From positions 372,001 through 436,000 of the forward strand of contig JAVLRN010000016.1 in NCBI GenBank assembly GCA_032821775.1: a stretch of DNA of 64,000 nt, read 5' to 3'. Under the pieces are notes generated by a model. That model was given only the letters and a program-made list of their open reading frames with translations, was not told the DNA's origin and did no database searches. This stretch comes from Sanguinoderma infundibulare. Lineage: Eukaryota; Basidiomycota; Agaricomycetes; Polyporales; Polyporaceae. The first letter of the stretch is position 1, and each line of letters starts with the position of its first letter. Positions 33,060-44,600 of this stretch are shown piece by piece. Both the position numbers and the translations under genes were made by a program.

Positions 33060-36000
33060 TCACAATTGCGCATTCCTCCTCCGACGCTTGGCCTTCGGCT
33101 TGGACGACGAGGCCGCTTCGTTATGATTATCGCCGTTGTTTGGACCGGCGTCCTCCACCACTTGCGCGTCCTTCTGCTTCCGCTTCCTGGAGTTCCGCGG
33201 GGTTGCGGACGCAGCCTGAGAGGACGATGCGGCGGGAGCGGAGACAGTGGGGAGATCCGGGTCCAAATCGAAGTCGGGGACATCGGCGTCCTTGGCGGTC
33301 GCGTAGTGGTATGGGCCACTGGGCTCTGGAGGTGAGAATCCGAGGTGCGACTGAGGCGAGGGAAGGGGAGACTTGGCCGCGTTAGAGTTGTCCACGCCAA
33401 CGTCGTCTCCGTCGGCCTCGATGGAACCCGTGGTGTGAGCATGGTTCGAAGCGAAGCTGAAATGGGAAGCGAAGCTGGAAGCGTATGACATGTAGGTTCC
33501 GCTGGTGCACACAGAGCCGATGCGACGATTTCCGGGATCGGTCGGGCCCTTGTAGACGTTCTCGGCGATCCTCGCTGCGAACTGGTCGAGTGCTTTGTCC
33601 CCAAAGTTGTCGGACCAAGTATGGTTGTCGAACAACTGTATGAGCCCACCGTGCATGGACAAGAATCCTCCGACGACGCAAGGATCGGTTCCGGGCGTAG
33701 AACGCGGGCGGGCCACGGGCTTGGCATTGATGAGAGCGGGGTTGAGCCAGTCAGCGCAGGCGACAGGCTTAGCTTTATCGCCGGGTCTTTTGAACGCGGG
33801 GCGTGCTTTTGACGGCTTTGAAGCCTTGGTGCTGTTGTCAGACAGAAGTCCGAAGCCGTAGCGACGAGCCATCTCGTCGAGGTCAATGCTGCTGTAGGTG
33901 TCAGAGCATCCCCGGATGATCCCCTTGACGAGGTCCTCGAGTTCGGGGTTGGAAGGAATGGTGAAAGGGAGTTTCGCGCCGGCATCGAAAAGTGCGAGCT
34001 TTCCAGCACCGCCGGTCTTGATACCATGCTCCCACTTCACGCACTCAAACAAGCCCAAGACAAGGTTCTTGAGGGTGTCAGCGCCGACGGTGACATGGAA
34101 CCGGAGGACGAGGTAAATGTACGCGTGAGCGAAAGATTCGATGTCGTCCGAGGCTTTGTACGGTTTGAATGGGTATTGGAGCGACAACACCGAACGGAAC
34201 TGCCATGTTCCCTTATGAAGTCGAGGCATCAGTGAATGGCTCAAAGGTCCAAGTAGTTTGCAACATACCGTGCGATCCGGTTCGACCGGCCCTATCCCCA
34301 GCTCGCACGCCAAGCGGGAGAGATCCCAGTCGATGAGAAATCCCTCCCGTTCACCATCGGCATTGATGCGGATCATGATGTTCCCGATGCTGATGTCACG
34401 ATGGAGGACTTTCGCCTTGTCCCAGACACTGTTATGCGCTAAAACGCACACCGGTAAGCAGCGATAATCATGTATGCAACTGGTGACTGCGTACCTCGCA
34501 TGACGTTTGAGAATACTGCCGACAGCTCGACGAAGCAGGTGAAATCTTGCACACGCATGCCGATCTCCTTGATGACGAGGCGATAGTGGACACGAGGGAC
34601 GGGCCGTTTAGCCTCTGGCAAGTGGTCCTGCACCCTAGTCATTTGAGCCCTGTGCCCGCCAACGTCGCCGCCACAGATCAATGTCGCGATGCCCTGGTCA
34701 GGAGTGACGCCGTGCTGATAGAGTCGCTGATAGACGAGGTGCTCGGGGCGCGTGCGGCGTGGAACGAAGGGGCGCCACGAGTCTTTGAGGTAACAGACGT
34801 CCCAGTTCTTCTCGTCAGCGTCCGTGACATCGAGAGCGTAGAACCCGGTAGTGCATCGGCCGATGAGCGAGTCGGCAGAGAAGTGGGGACGCCCGACGAG
34901 GAATCGGCGGACGGATGGCGGGGGGCTGGGTGGCGATGATGGACGAGGATCTTGGGATGGCGATGACGCGGACTGATCCGCGCTTTGTGACGGGTCTGGG
35001 TGGGGGTCGCTCGCCGGAAGCCTGCCGAACCCCTCCGGCGGGGGGAAGGGCTCGTCGGGAAACCACTCGTCCTGCGACGGCTCTCCGGGCATGACCTCAA
35101 GTTCGTAGATCGGACAGTTGTCCGCCACCGCCTTGTTGAAACCCTCTCGAACGTGCTCGTCAAGCGTAATGTCGTCCTTGAGCGCCATGAACTTGGCCTT
35201 CGCTTCGGGTTCCGCGAGCTTCGCAGTCGGGTCCCGTCCAAGGGCCGCCGGGCCCTTCGCTATCATCAACTTCGCGAGCTTCCAGACGAAGTCGTGCAGG
35301 AGCGACGTCTTCTTGATCCACAGGAACGGTTCCGTAACGTAGACTCCAGAGCGGTCAAAGTAGCAGAGGCGCGCCATGTCGTAGCAGACGTAGACAGAGA
35401 AGCAAAAGGTGCGGTGCTGTAACTTGAAAACGTTCAGGTGGCACTCAAGGAGCTGTCCGAGCGCGACTTCTCCCTCCTTCGAAAGCCTGATGAAGGGCGG
35501 CACGTCCCGCGTTGTGGTCTTCTGTTCGGCCGTCGACTCGGCGCCGCCCTCGGCCCCCGCAGCTGCTCTGGCGTTCGTTGCTTCGGGGGCGTTCCGCACG
35601 GCGGCCTCGCCAGCTTCTCCTCCAGCCTCTGCCGCGACGCCACCACTTTCCTCATCCTCGTCCGCATGTTCTTGCTCCTCTTGATCAGCGCCCTCGGTTG
35701 CAGCCTCTGTAGCCTTCTCCGAAACCTGAACAGCATCTTTCGCTGATCGGGAAGCACCAGGAGCTGAAGTCGCAAACTTACGCTTGTATCCTCTCGGATT
35801 GGTCTTGAAATAGAACGCAGAGCGCTGGTCCGCGCCCTTGGCCTCGAATGGGACGTCAATCCAGAACCAGGACCGACGCCCGAGAGCACGCTTCTTCAGG
35901 TCCGACGCTTTCATGCGGCTCTTCTTGCGATCGTCGGCGGTGAAGTCGGTCGCCGCGCATGCCAAGGAGGATTTCGTGTAGATCCCGCCGTCGTTAAACG

Positions 36001-36619
36001 TATGCTTCTTGCCCGAATTGCCGTCCTTGGCCTTGTGGTTCGCAGTATCCAAGAAGTGCAGGTCGTTGCACCCCGTGGCGTCCAAGACGGACTGGACGAC
36101 CTTGGCCTACGCAGCCATAGTCTCGATTAGGTGGGTATGTAGGAGCGGTTAGCGATCGGAGCAACGCACCAGTTCTGGGTAAATCGCATGCTCTGTCATG
36201 CCCTCAGAGAGCACCGGCTCCTTGAACTTCTCGCGCTCCTGTTTACTCGGGCCGGGGGTAGAGAACAATTCGGAGAAGAGCTCATCGCCGAGCAGATGGA
36301 AGCGTGGACCCATACCGCACTCGTCGATGAGGAGTGTCGCCAGTTCCTTGCCTTCCCTCGGTTCGAACGCGCAATTATTGTAGACAGAAGGAGTGTACCG
36401 AATGATGGACTGCTTCGGCTTGAGCGTCCTGTCCGGCTCGGTGGTTGAGGTGGGAGTGACGGTGGTTGGGACTGTACTGGTGGCGGCCCGGGGGGAATGG
36501 GGATTGGGCGGGACGCGACCGACGGCAGCTGTTGGTGGAGTGTCGGGTGAGTGAGCGTGGTTGGGGCTCTGCAAGGGAACATTGGAGGAATGTGTGTCAG
36601 ATGCGTTGTCGCCAGGCAT
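33060..36619 (-). CDS. FunK1-type fungal protein kinase, full-length copy
   Basis: Four exons (36619-36170, 36106-34495, 34438-34269, 34211-33060), separated by introns of about 57-63 bp, join to 1,127 codons. It begins MPGDNASDTHSSN with a Ser/Thr/Pro-rich leader that the two A copies lack. Catalytic motifs: VLHRDISIGNIMI (HRD..N), FLIDWDLSRLACELG and GTWQFRSVLSLQYPFKPY. The C-terminal tail is rich in Ser, Asp and basic residues (KPKAKRRRRNAQ), a possible nuclear localisation signal. A TATA box lies 65-71 bp upstream. This copy appears to be the closest to the ancestral form: it has the leader and start codon, uninterrupted exon 1, and both catalytic motifs. It is inverted relative to A1 and A2. 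Substrates of FunK1 kinases are not known. Confidence 0.9.
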
Positions 36620-36683
36620 GGTTGAAGGAAGGGGGTGTTCGGGATGTGGTAGAAGTTCAACTTACGAATCGAGGCGCGCGTAC

Positions 36684-36690
36684 GATTTTA
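36684..36690 (-). promoter_or_regulatory. TATA box of full-length FunK1
   Basis: TATAAAA reads on the minus strand at 36690-36684, about 65 bp before the ATG at 36619. Confidence 0.65.
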
Positions 36691-37200
36691 TATGAACGGA
36701 GACGTTACAAACTCCGACCGTTCTTTTGTGCGCCAGAACAGTATACGCCTGGAGTTACCGGAGGATGATTGGACGGGTGGCTCAGTGCCGTCGGTGATTC
36801 GGCCAATCGACGACCTGGACACAAAGTGAGTCAGTTTCTGTGTAGGCAAGTCCTTCCAGATATGGCTCACAATACAATATGATAAAGAATCCTGTGAACA
36901 AGGAAGCCTGACGGGGAAGGAGTATGTTGGCGGTTGGTTGCAAATTGCAACATGCGGCGCGTGGACGGCGGAGTTCAACACAGCTTCCCGATTAGGAAAG
37001 GATGGGCGACAAGCGCCCATCCGGCCGCTCAGGCGTCTTTGTCTATGATATTCCTTCACTACAGATCTGGCTGTGTTGACGTGTCTCGGCCACCACTATT
37101 CGCAGTACACTTCACAGAATCGGTTCCTTTTCTTAACCACCACCGAAGTGGCACCAGCGAGGAGGTGATGGAGACGGGCCGCGCATGACCCTACACCCGA
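36691..37200. other. FunK1 5' flank shared with block A
   Basis: About 36691-37060 matches 1795-2210 and 15990-16390 in inverted orientation. 37061-37200 is unique and shows nothing recognisable. Confidence 0.55.
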
Positions 37201-37203
37201 AGG

Positions 37204-37780
37204 GCCATGCTCTATGCCTTGCTCTTATCCAATTTGCAACCACACCCTTGTAGTGCGACAACTCTGGGACTGTGGATGGAGTTCGGCTTCGTTGCCGGTA
37301 ACGAGGCCGCGGAGCTCGCTCTCTCGTGCCGGGAGCTCATTCAACGATGCACCTTCGACGAGGTCTGCGCGGCGTTCGAGTCCTCGACGCTTCCCGCGCT
37401 CTTTTAACGCCGTGGCGTTTCCATCCCAGCGCTCATTTCTTCCTCCACGTCATGGCTGGTTATTCGAGATCGTTCAAGTCCGTCCGCAGCTCTACATCGC
37501 TCGACTCGTCAGCGGGACCTCTGGAGAGTCGCTGACGCCGGCGCAATCGGTCGTCGCAGACTACGGCTTCGCGAACTGCAAGAACGACGAAGACGGGACG
37601 CTGCTGGACCATCTCAACTAGCCCATGTGGTGCGCAACGGGGTTCGATCTCCTTAACCTGCACGGGGCGTGTTTGTGCGGGCAACTGTTGGCGCACGCGA
37701 AGGAGCTCGTCAAGCTTGCGCCGCACACGGCGAAGTACACGCGATTGCTGAAGAATCGCTACGCCGTTCGCGAGGCATAG
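37204..37780 (+). pseudogene. MYND-family gene, 3' half remnant
   Basis: It matches the C-terminal half of the MYND gene at 50486-49282: GLWMEFGFVAGNEAAELA, LIQRCTFDEVCAAFESSTLPALF, then in another frame VVADYGFANCKNDEDGTLLDHL, then LCGQLLAHAKELVKLAPHTAKYTRLLKNRYAV. At least two frame changes and several stops (TAA after LPALF, TAG after LDHLN) break it. The zinc finger itself is absent. Where the sister copy has a TAG after CTFD, this copy still has GAG. Its 3' flank to about 37980 is also homologous to the sister copy's flank. Confidence 0.75.
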
Positions 37781-38334
37781 ATCGACAAGTGCGTCGTTTG
37801 TCCTTATACGATGACTCTGACGTTTATTTACGCTCCAGTCTCGGATGTAAGCAGCCGCTCGGGGTCGAAGTCGAACCTCATCGTAGCATACAAAACAGTT
37901 GGGCGTCGCGTCCAGCCTCGCTTCGAATGTCGCTATTGTACAGTACCAGATACCATCATGTCGTCGTAGAATGCAACTGTAACTGAGTGGGATGTCTACC
38001 AGAGTCAAGGGCGACCCTCCGCGTGTTATCGCGAGCATACACGCAAAGTCCTCTGCCGACCGAGCCCGGGGCCTTGACGACGATGACAGTGAGACGGAGA
38101 AGATTAGATGAGGGCAAAGAGCTGACATCAGGTGCGGGCGGAACGTCAGCCACCGAAGTATAGGAATTACAGAATGGCGGTATTAGGTATCAAACACTAG
38201 GTCACGGTGATAGTACAGTAATTCGGAGTTCAACGTGAAAGAAAAGAGGAAACGGACAAATAGCTCCAGATGATACGTAGTGGAAACGGATGGAAGGAGG
38301 ACAAAGCGACAGCCAGTGCACCCTCTCAGGACGT
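37781..38334. other. Intergenic region
   Basis: The left part (to about 37980) is MYND 3' flank; the rest is the 3' flank of the divergent FunK1 gene. No gene seen. Confidence 0.5.
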
Positions 38335-40935
38335 TCATTCCTCCGGGATGGGGCCCAAGCTTTGCGCCATACGGCCGCGTGACGGAGTGACCGGCGGACG
38401 CGGGGGGCACGGGAAACATAAGAGGGGAAGAGAGACGTGCTTCTTCGAGTTCTGTATACGTCGCCGCTTATTCTCGATATTCTTCGACGGAGGCTGAGGC
38501 AACTCGTGGAGTGGAGGCTTCCATCCGGACGGAATCTGATCCTCCGCCGCCTGGACCGGCCAGGTGGCTTGCATTGCCTCCCCCAGGGTAAGCAGCATTT
38601 GAGTGTGGGAAGAGACGAACTTTGCGAGCTCTTTTTCCTCCGCCGTGGGTCCACCGGTCTTCTTCTGAGAGCGCTTCCGAGAGGCCAATTGGGCAAGCAA
38701 AGCAGCGGCGGCCTTGTTGGCTGTGTACGCGGGAGCGGTGGGGCCGGCTTTGGCGCTGCGCTTCGCTTCCACTTTACGCCTTTTCTTGTCATCCCTGACG
38801 ACGTAACGGGCCTTGAACCAAGACAAAAGCGTCTCAAACAGCTCATCGAGAGGGTTGTCAAAGAGAAGGCGGGTCGTGGCCCCGACGACGATCGTGCCTC
38901 CCTTGATCGTGGATCGCTTCAGGTCGCCGCAGATGTACATTCCTTTCTCGTAACCATATGTGTCGAAGTACCGATCCAGGAAGTCGGCGATCGTCTCGCC
39001 TTCGCAGTTGATGCTCTTGACGTAACGGACGGCGTAGTACAAGAGGACGTGCAAGAAGGATTCAAGCTCATCCGCTTTGGTGATTTTCTTGCGACCGGGC
39101 GAGAGTAGTTTGACAGAAAGATACTGCCACGTTCCCTGAAAGTGCAACGTCACCAAGAGACAAGGTAACCGAATGCGCTTTACTCACCGTTCGCTCCGGT
39201 TGCCGTGGTCGCCGTGCCCCGTCGCTCTTCTTGTGCACAGGCTTCGACATCTCCCAGTCGGCGAGGATGCCCGTCCACTCCAAAGTGGCCACCCCTTCGT
39301 CGTTCACGAAGACTTTTGGATAGATGAGAATGTTGCCGGAGCTGACATCGCGGTGTAGAACAGTCGTCTTCGGGTTGGTGGCGGCTTCGAAATGAGCTAC
39401 GGAAACATCAGCATGGGGAAGCATCGTCAGCGACTGATTACTTGGAGACTCACCGTGGACGCAGTCGAAAATCACCCGAACAAGTTGCTGAGGACGCTTG
39501 AATGAAGACAGAGGCATGGCGACTTCCTTAACGACGAAGCGATAGTGCCTATGGAGGCGCAAGGGGCACTCCTCTTCACCGGACGTAGCCGTGGGGTCAG
39601 GCCGGGGGCTAGTCGACAACGCTGAGGGATCCGAATCAGAATCCGAATCCGAGTCCGAATCCGGATCCGAATCCGAATCCGAATCCGAATCAGACTCCCT
39701 GCCGGAGTCGTCGTCAACCTCCCGCTTCCGCTTTTCGTTCCGCCGCTGCTTCTGCTGCTGCTTAAGCTCCCACCAGCGAGGGGTCTCCGTCTCCTGCTCT
39801 CCGATGTCTCCGTGGCAGAGTAGTGTCGGCACGTTAGAAATCCCCGCCTTGTTCAGGCAGTCCAGGATGTCGCCCTCCTTGTCGACGAAGAGGTAGTTCG
39901 CCCGCCAGGCGTCCTTGAGCCACACGAGCCGCCCAGTGGCGCAGCTAAGGGCGACGTAGCCACGAGTACCGCGACCAGCCATGCCCTTCGCACGGAACAC
40001 GGGTTTCCCGATGAGGAACTCGTTAGTCCCTTCTTCTGCAGGGACCTGGACACGGTAGCGGGGCCAGTCGTTCACGAGAGAGCTTCTGAAAATCTCTCGC
40101 ACGTACTCGAACTCGCCATCGGGGAGCTCACGGCTCTCCAGAACCCTCTCCGAGTGCTTGATGTCGTCCTTAGCACATGCCGCCTTGATCATGCGCTTCC
40201 AGTCCGGATCGCCGCTGCGGAGGCGAGTTGCAGTAGGATCAAAGCCGAGCTGTGTGTCCGTGCAGTTGCCAATGCGCCAGAGGATGTCACAGAAGAACGC
40301 CCAGTTCTCGACGTAGTTGAACGAGTTCGTAACCACCGTGCCGGACCGGTCCCAGCGTGTGATCCGCGCGCGAGGGCCGATGATGATGAACATGAAGAGT
40401 GCAAGGCGCTGCTGGATGGCGTGGAGGAGCTCAGCGTAGGAGATCATCTGTCCACGAACCTTCTTGTGAGTGCTGCCAGGGGTGATGTTGCCTTCAGAAT
40501 CGCCGTAGGGGTCCGAGTCAGCCTCGTCTACCTTGAACTCGAAGGGGAGAACTTGATCGTCCCAGTGCTGTTTCCCGTCCGTGGGGGCATATTTGGCGTG
40601 GTACAGGCCAGCGTCCACCTTCTGTCCAGATTCATCGATGTATAGAGGGTCGGGTCGGTTTCCGCAAAAGCGCATCACGAAGCCAGGGACAAGGTTGTGC
40701 TTGTTGATGGCGGCGGTCTGCATTAAGTCCCGATGAGTGGCTAAGAGATGGGGTAATAACCAAGATTACAACCACTCACAAATTTTTCGCAAAGGACTGT
40801 TTCGGCCATCTTCTTGTCCAGCCCGGCGAAAGGGTTGGACTCCAGAACGGGCCTTGGCTTCCCGTCGTTTGCCGGGCGGGGAAAGTACCTCTCGCAGAAC
40901 TCCTCCTTCGTTGCGGGAACAGCAGCGTGTGTCAT
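38335..40935 (-). CDS. Divergent FunK1-type protein kinase with Asp-Ser repeat
   Basis: Four exons (40935-40780, 40717-39454, 39396-39188, 39135-38335) join to 809 codons. It shares the family plan with the other FunK1 genes but little direct sequence: an N-terminal domain with GPRARITRWDRSGTVVT (the counterpart of MARLCYFDRSGVYVTE), a kinase part with VLHRDVSSGNILI (catalytic loop), GILADWEMSKPV (DWE in place of DWD) and GTWQYLSVKLLSPGRKKITKADELESF. A run of Ser-Asp dipeptides (about residues 375-395) sits in an insert between N- and C-lobes. The C-terminus is basic. The gene is not part of block A and has no lesion, so it is probably an older family member. It lies about 285 bp downstream of the MDR gene on the same strand. 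Confidence 0.87.
39610..39700 (-). repeat. Asp-Ser codon repeat inside the divergent FunK1 gene
   Basis: Tandem GGATCCGAATCCGAATC-type hexamers encode alternating Ser-Asp. Such tracts vary in length between strains. Confidence 0.8.
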
Positions 40936-41220
40936 GTCTTCTGCTATTTGTGCGCGGTATTGTTGGAGGTCGCCGCGTTCTTCCTCGATGGTTGAGATTC
41001 GAGTGTGAGTTCGATTGTGGCTGAGTGGCGCACGCGAGGCGAACTTGAAGCGTCGTCAGGTCATGAACATAAGAAAGGTGGCTGTTCGAGCTCAAGTTGG
41101 CCTTGCCAAATTTGACGCCACGCTGCTCGCTTGTCGCCCTGATAAGCGCCCAATGGACAGAATCAGTTCCTGCCCTCCGAATCAACCCACTAGTGGAATC
41201 ACGACACATGTACATGCGCT

Positions 41221-42577
41221 TCAAGGAGTCTCTACCGGGTGCACAATAAGCTTCACTCCACTAACCTCACCCTTCAACAACCTCTCGATCCCTCCAGCGA
41301 CCCCCGCCAGCCCGCCCGGGAGGACCTCAGTTCTGTTCGGCTGCACAAACAAACCACATCAGCTCGTCATCACACCAACTCCACGGCCCGAACGCACCAC
41401 AAGAACGCCCGTCTCGAGCCACCCGGTCAGCCTCTTGCGAATCTCGACCCCGAGCCTCTTGTATCCTGGCAAGTGGAAGGTCCCCGCCGCGAGCGCGACC
41501 CGCTTCCCCTCGCCCTTCCTCTCGCTCTCCTCGATCAGGTCCGCCAGAAACTCGCGGTAGCGCGGGTTCACCGTGGCGAACGCACCCCCGGGAGCGAGCA
41601 CGCTGAACCCGAGCCGCGGGCAGTCGCGCTGCACGCCGACCGCATCATACACGTACTCGATCGGCCTGCCCGCCGTGAGCGCGGGGAGCGCCGCCCAGAT
41701 CTCCTCGTTCGAGAGCTGGCGGTCGACGACGTGCGTGGCGCCGAGCGACTTGAGGAAGTCGGTATGCTTGAGCGAGGACGTGGCGATGATCGGCGAGAAG
41801 CCTTGCATGCGCGCACACTGTATGGCTGGTGGAACGGCGCGGCCGAGGTATAGAAGTCAGTCGTACGGAAAGATAAGATGAACGTGGTGTAGCGCACCGT
41901 ATTGTCCGATGGAGGATGATCCACCTATAATGAGCGCGGCCTGGCCCGCGTACTTGATCGTGCCGCCCTCCTCCCAAGGAGGAGTGAACCGGAAGGAGTT
42001 CGCGCCCTCCTCGTGAGCCCACATGACGGACACGGCAGTGGAGAGGCCGAGGGAGATGGTAGCAGCTTGATCGAAGGTGATATTGTCCGGGATCTGGTTA
42101 TTTGCAAGTCAGTGAGCGGTCATTCGTGAGGTCGACACGAATCACGTACCTTCACGACTGCATGTGCCCAGCTCATCGAGTATTCCTTGAACATAGTATG
42201 GCGGATGTCGGTCGTCCCTGTCAAGATCCTGCACCAATCACGCGCATCCACGCCATGCAGCCGTCAACGAAGGACGGACATGCCCTACACATCAAAAACG
42301 AGACGCACACTTTGTCCCCCTTGGCGACGTTCGTGACCTCGCTGCCGACCTCCTCGACAATGCCAGATCCATCGTATCCGCATACGTACGGGTACTCTGG
42401 GACAAGGGGACCGCCGCCAGTGGCCTGAATGAATGCATCGGCCGGGTTGACGGCGACTGAGACGAGTTTAACAAGGATATCGTTCGGCTCAGGATGCCCA
42501 ACGGGCCAGTCGTTGGCGACCGTTGCGGGTTCCTTCGCGGCGGGAATGACCAGTGCTTTCTGGGTCACTGGGGCCAT
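41221..42577 (-). CDS. Zinc-type alcohol dehydrogenase-like (MDR) oxidoreductase
   Basis: Five exons (42577-42309, 42228-42150, 42093-41898, 41825-41398, 41340-41221) join to 363 codons. It belongs to the medium-chain dehydrogenase/reductase superfamily, in the quinone-oxidoreductase or enoyl-reductase-like branch; a cytosolic NAD(P)H-dependent enzyme of unknown substrate. The GroES-like part has VSVAVNPADAFIQ and YVCGYDGSGIVEEVG (the GxDxxG-type motif); the Rossmann part has ALIIGGSSSIGQYAIQCAR as nucleotide-binding loop, then LGATHVVDR and EYVYDAVG; the end is GVKLIVHPVETP. Catalytic zinc ligands of classical alcohol dehydrogenases are not seen. Similar enzymes occur in secondary-metabolite clusters, but no polyketide or peptide synthetase is nearby. 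Confidence 0.9.
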
Positions 42578-42644
42578 TGGAAAGAGGAGAGAGTGTTTGA
42601 GTAGCCGATACCGGTGTTGGGGTGGAACACAACTTGAGGCCCAT

Positions 42645-42652
42645 CTTATATA
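42645..42652 (-). promoter_or_regulatory. TATA box of MDR oxidoreductase
   Basis: TATATAAG on the minus strand lies about 70 bp before the ATG at 42577. Confidence 0.6.
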
Positions 42653-43628
42653 CGCCTGAGTGGCTCATGCTGCGAACTAGGAACTCACGAGTGAGCCGGC
42701 ATAACCGAGGATGATGGACTTTCCGAGCGCAAATGATTCCGGGCTTGTGGCTGATTCGAGCTTCTCGAGCACGAAAGTTTATCCCCCCCTTTGGCCTACC
42801 CTATGAGCCCGTGTTGGACGAGTCATTCAACGAGTGCTTCCTTCATCTTCTGCATCCATCTTTATTAGATCGCAGCCGGACATGGACTACGGTTACCTGC
42901 TGCAACCATGAGCCGTCCTACGACTGTGAACACGCGTCAAAGAAATGTTGCCTCGGAGTTGGGAGTGGCTCTAACCTAGTTGGCGCTGGCACCTCGGAGC
43001 ACACGGTGGCTTCGTGTTTGCTCAATCCCAGGAGGCCGTATCGGTGAAATTGCACCGTCAGCCTCGAACGTAACGGGCAGCGACGACGGATCGAGACATT
43101 CCGTCTGATCGAGGAAGATTACGGCGAGAAGTGAATAAAAGCAGGGAAGCTCACTCGATTGTATGTTGGGTGCAGAATCACACGGTTAGTTGTCGAGACT
43201 ATGGAGTCAACGATGCGGCGTCACTGCGCCGTGCACCATCTTCGCACCTGCATATTTGAAAACGAAGTCAGAAGATCAGGGTGAGCGTAGAACTAGTATC
43301 TGATACTCACCGTTCAACGTTCACCGATGGCTGCACTGCAGCAAAAAGGCGGGGCAGCGATGGAGGGCCCAGGCACGAATCCACTTGATGGCCAGGCCGG
43401 GCCGTAGCATGGATGGATATGGAAACCATCTGCCTCTCGAGGCAAATGATATCTATACCTCGCCGGCGCTGTCCGCAAATGCATACAACTGCCTCGGAAG
43501 TCAATGATATACATACCGCCCAGGCGTGTGTCCGAATCAGGGGGTCGTTCAGACTTCCTGCGGATTGAACTCGGAGGACGGTTGTCTATCCTCCTGTTAA
43601 CAAATCACGCGTCCCCCAAGCACTCAAA
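42653..43628. other. Intergenic region
   Basis: No gene, repeat or structure stood out; short open frames lack motifs and splice logic. Confidence 0.45.
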
Positions 43629-44600
43629 TCAGAACTTGACATTCTTGGACGTATCCAACAACGAGTTCTCCCCATCCCGCAGCCTCGTCTGCTTCGCGTC
43701 CGCGTACGTCTCCTCGAACTCCTGATGGCTCTAAATCCCACTCCTGCAGTCCCCGACCATCAGCTCATAGACGTCCGGGTAATCTCCTCGTAGGTAGCCG
43801 AGAATATCCGGTGCAAGCGTACAGTTCCCCGCCGATCTCGCATATTACGAGGTCTTCATACAGGAAGTACTTGAGGAGATACTCGGAGACGAGGCACTGG
43901 CCTTTAGTATCATGGCTTCCGACCTGTGCCACTGCCCGCCGTGCACGAAGAAAACAAGCAAGACCGACCTTTAACAACTCGATGGGCATATGCAACAACT
44001 ACTTCCCTGGCCTGTCCCCGTCCTCTCCATACGCAGCATAACGCTTCGCGACCTCCACCTCAAAGCCCGCCGTATTTCGGATGGAGCTGAAGTCGATGGG
44101 CGCCGGCGACGTGAAGATGTTGACCTGTTTGGAGAAGTAGCCATGAGCGGCGTTGTAGAGCGGATCCTTGAAGCGGGGCGGATGCTTCTCCGCCTTGAGG
44201 TTGGTAGTGACGTGCTTGTAGTCCACATGGTGGGGGAATGTGAGAGGAAAGAGCTGAGGACAGAAAGGAAGAGAAACGCAGCACAAGACAGGCAGGGGAC
44301 ATGTCGAAAGCCAACCAACAGCGTGATGAGGGCGGTCGACGAGTAGCAAGGATCGGGGCTGGATGAGAGCGAGGGAGACTCATGATCAGAGAGCTCGAGC
44401 CGATTCAAAAGTCCCATCATCGCGATCACATGACCATCGGGTTTTACCTGCGATCTCCATGCCGCGCCCTCCTTGTCCTCTCCTTCCATCTTCATCCAGT
44501 CTGGCGTGATACTCCCTCGACTCAGGTCTGCTCCTCCGTCGTATCAATGCCTCAAGGCCATCTCCTCGAGCCAAACTCAATTCCAGCACCTTGACATCCA
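43629..44600 (-). pseudogene. Unrecognised gene with nonsense and frameshift lesions
   Basis: On the minus strand, exon-like pieces line up with plausible introns: an Arg/Glu-rich first part (LIRRRSRPESREYHARLDEDG), an acceptor before LFPLTFPHHVDYKHVTTNLK, then HPPRFKDPLYNAAHGYFSK and SIRNTAGFEVEVAKRYAAYGEDGDRPGK, a TAG, LLHMPIELLK, an intron (GTCGGT..GCACAG), VGSHDTKGQCLVSEYLLKYFLYEDLV, a one-base frame change, GYLRGDYPDVYELMVGDCRSG, a second TAG, and HQEFEETYADAKQTRLRDGENS. The consistent texture and strand argue for a once real gene; two stops and a shift argue that it is dead. I do not recognise the family. No ATG is clear at the 5' end. Confidence 0.55.

Noticed and set aside
32852..34027. 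391-codon minus-strand frame overlapping the FunK1 C-terminus
   Set aside because: It is a shadow of the true FunK1 exon 4, in another frame, with Ser/Pro/Arg/Thr bias typical of GC-rich shadow frames.
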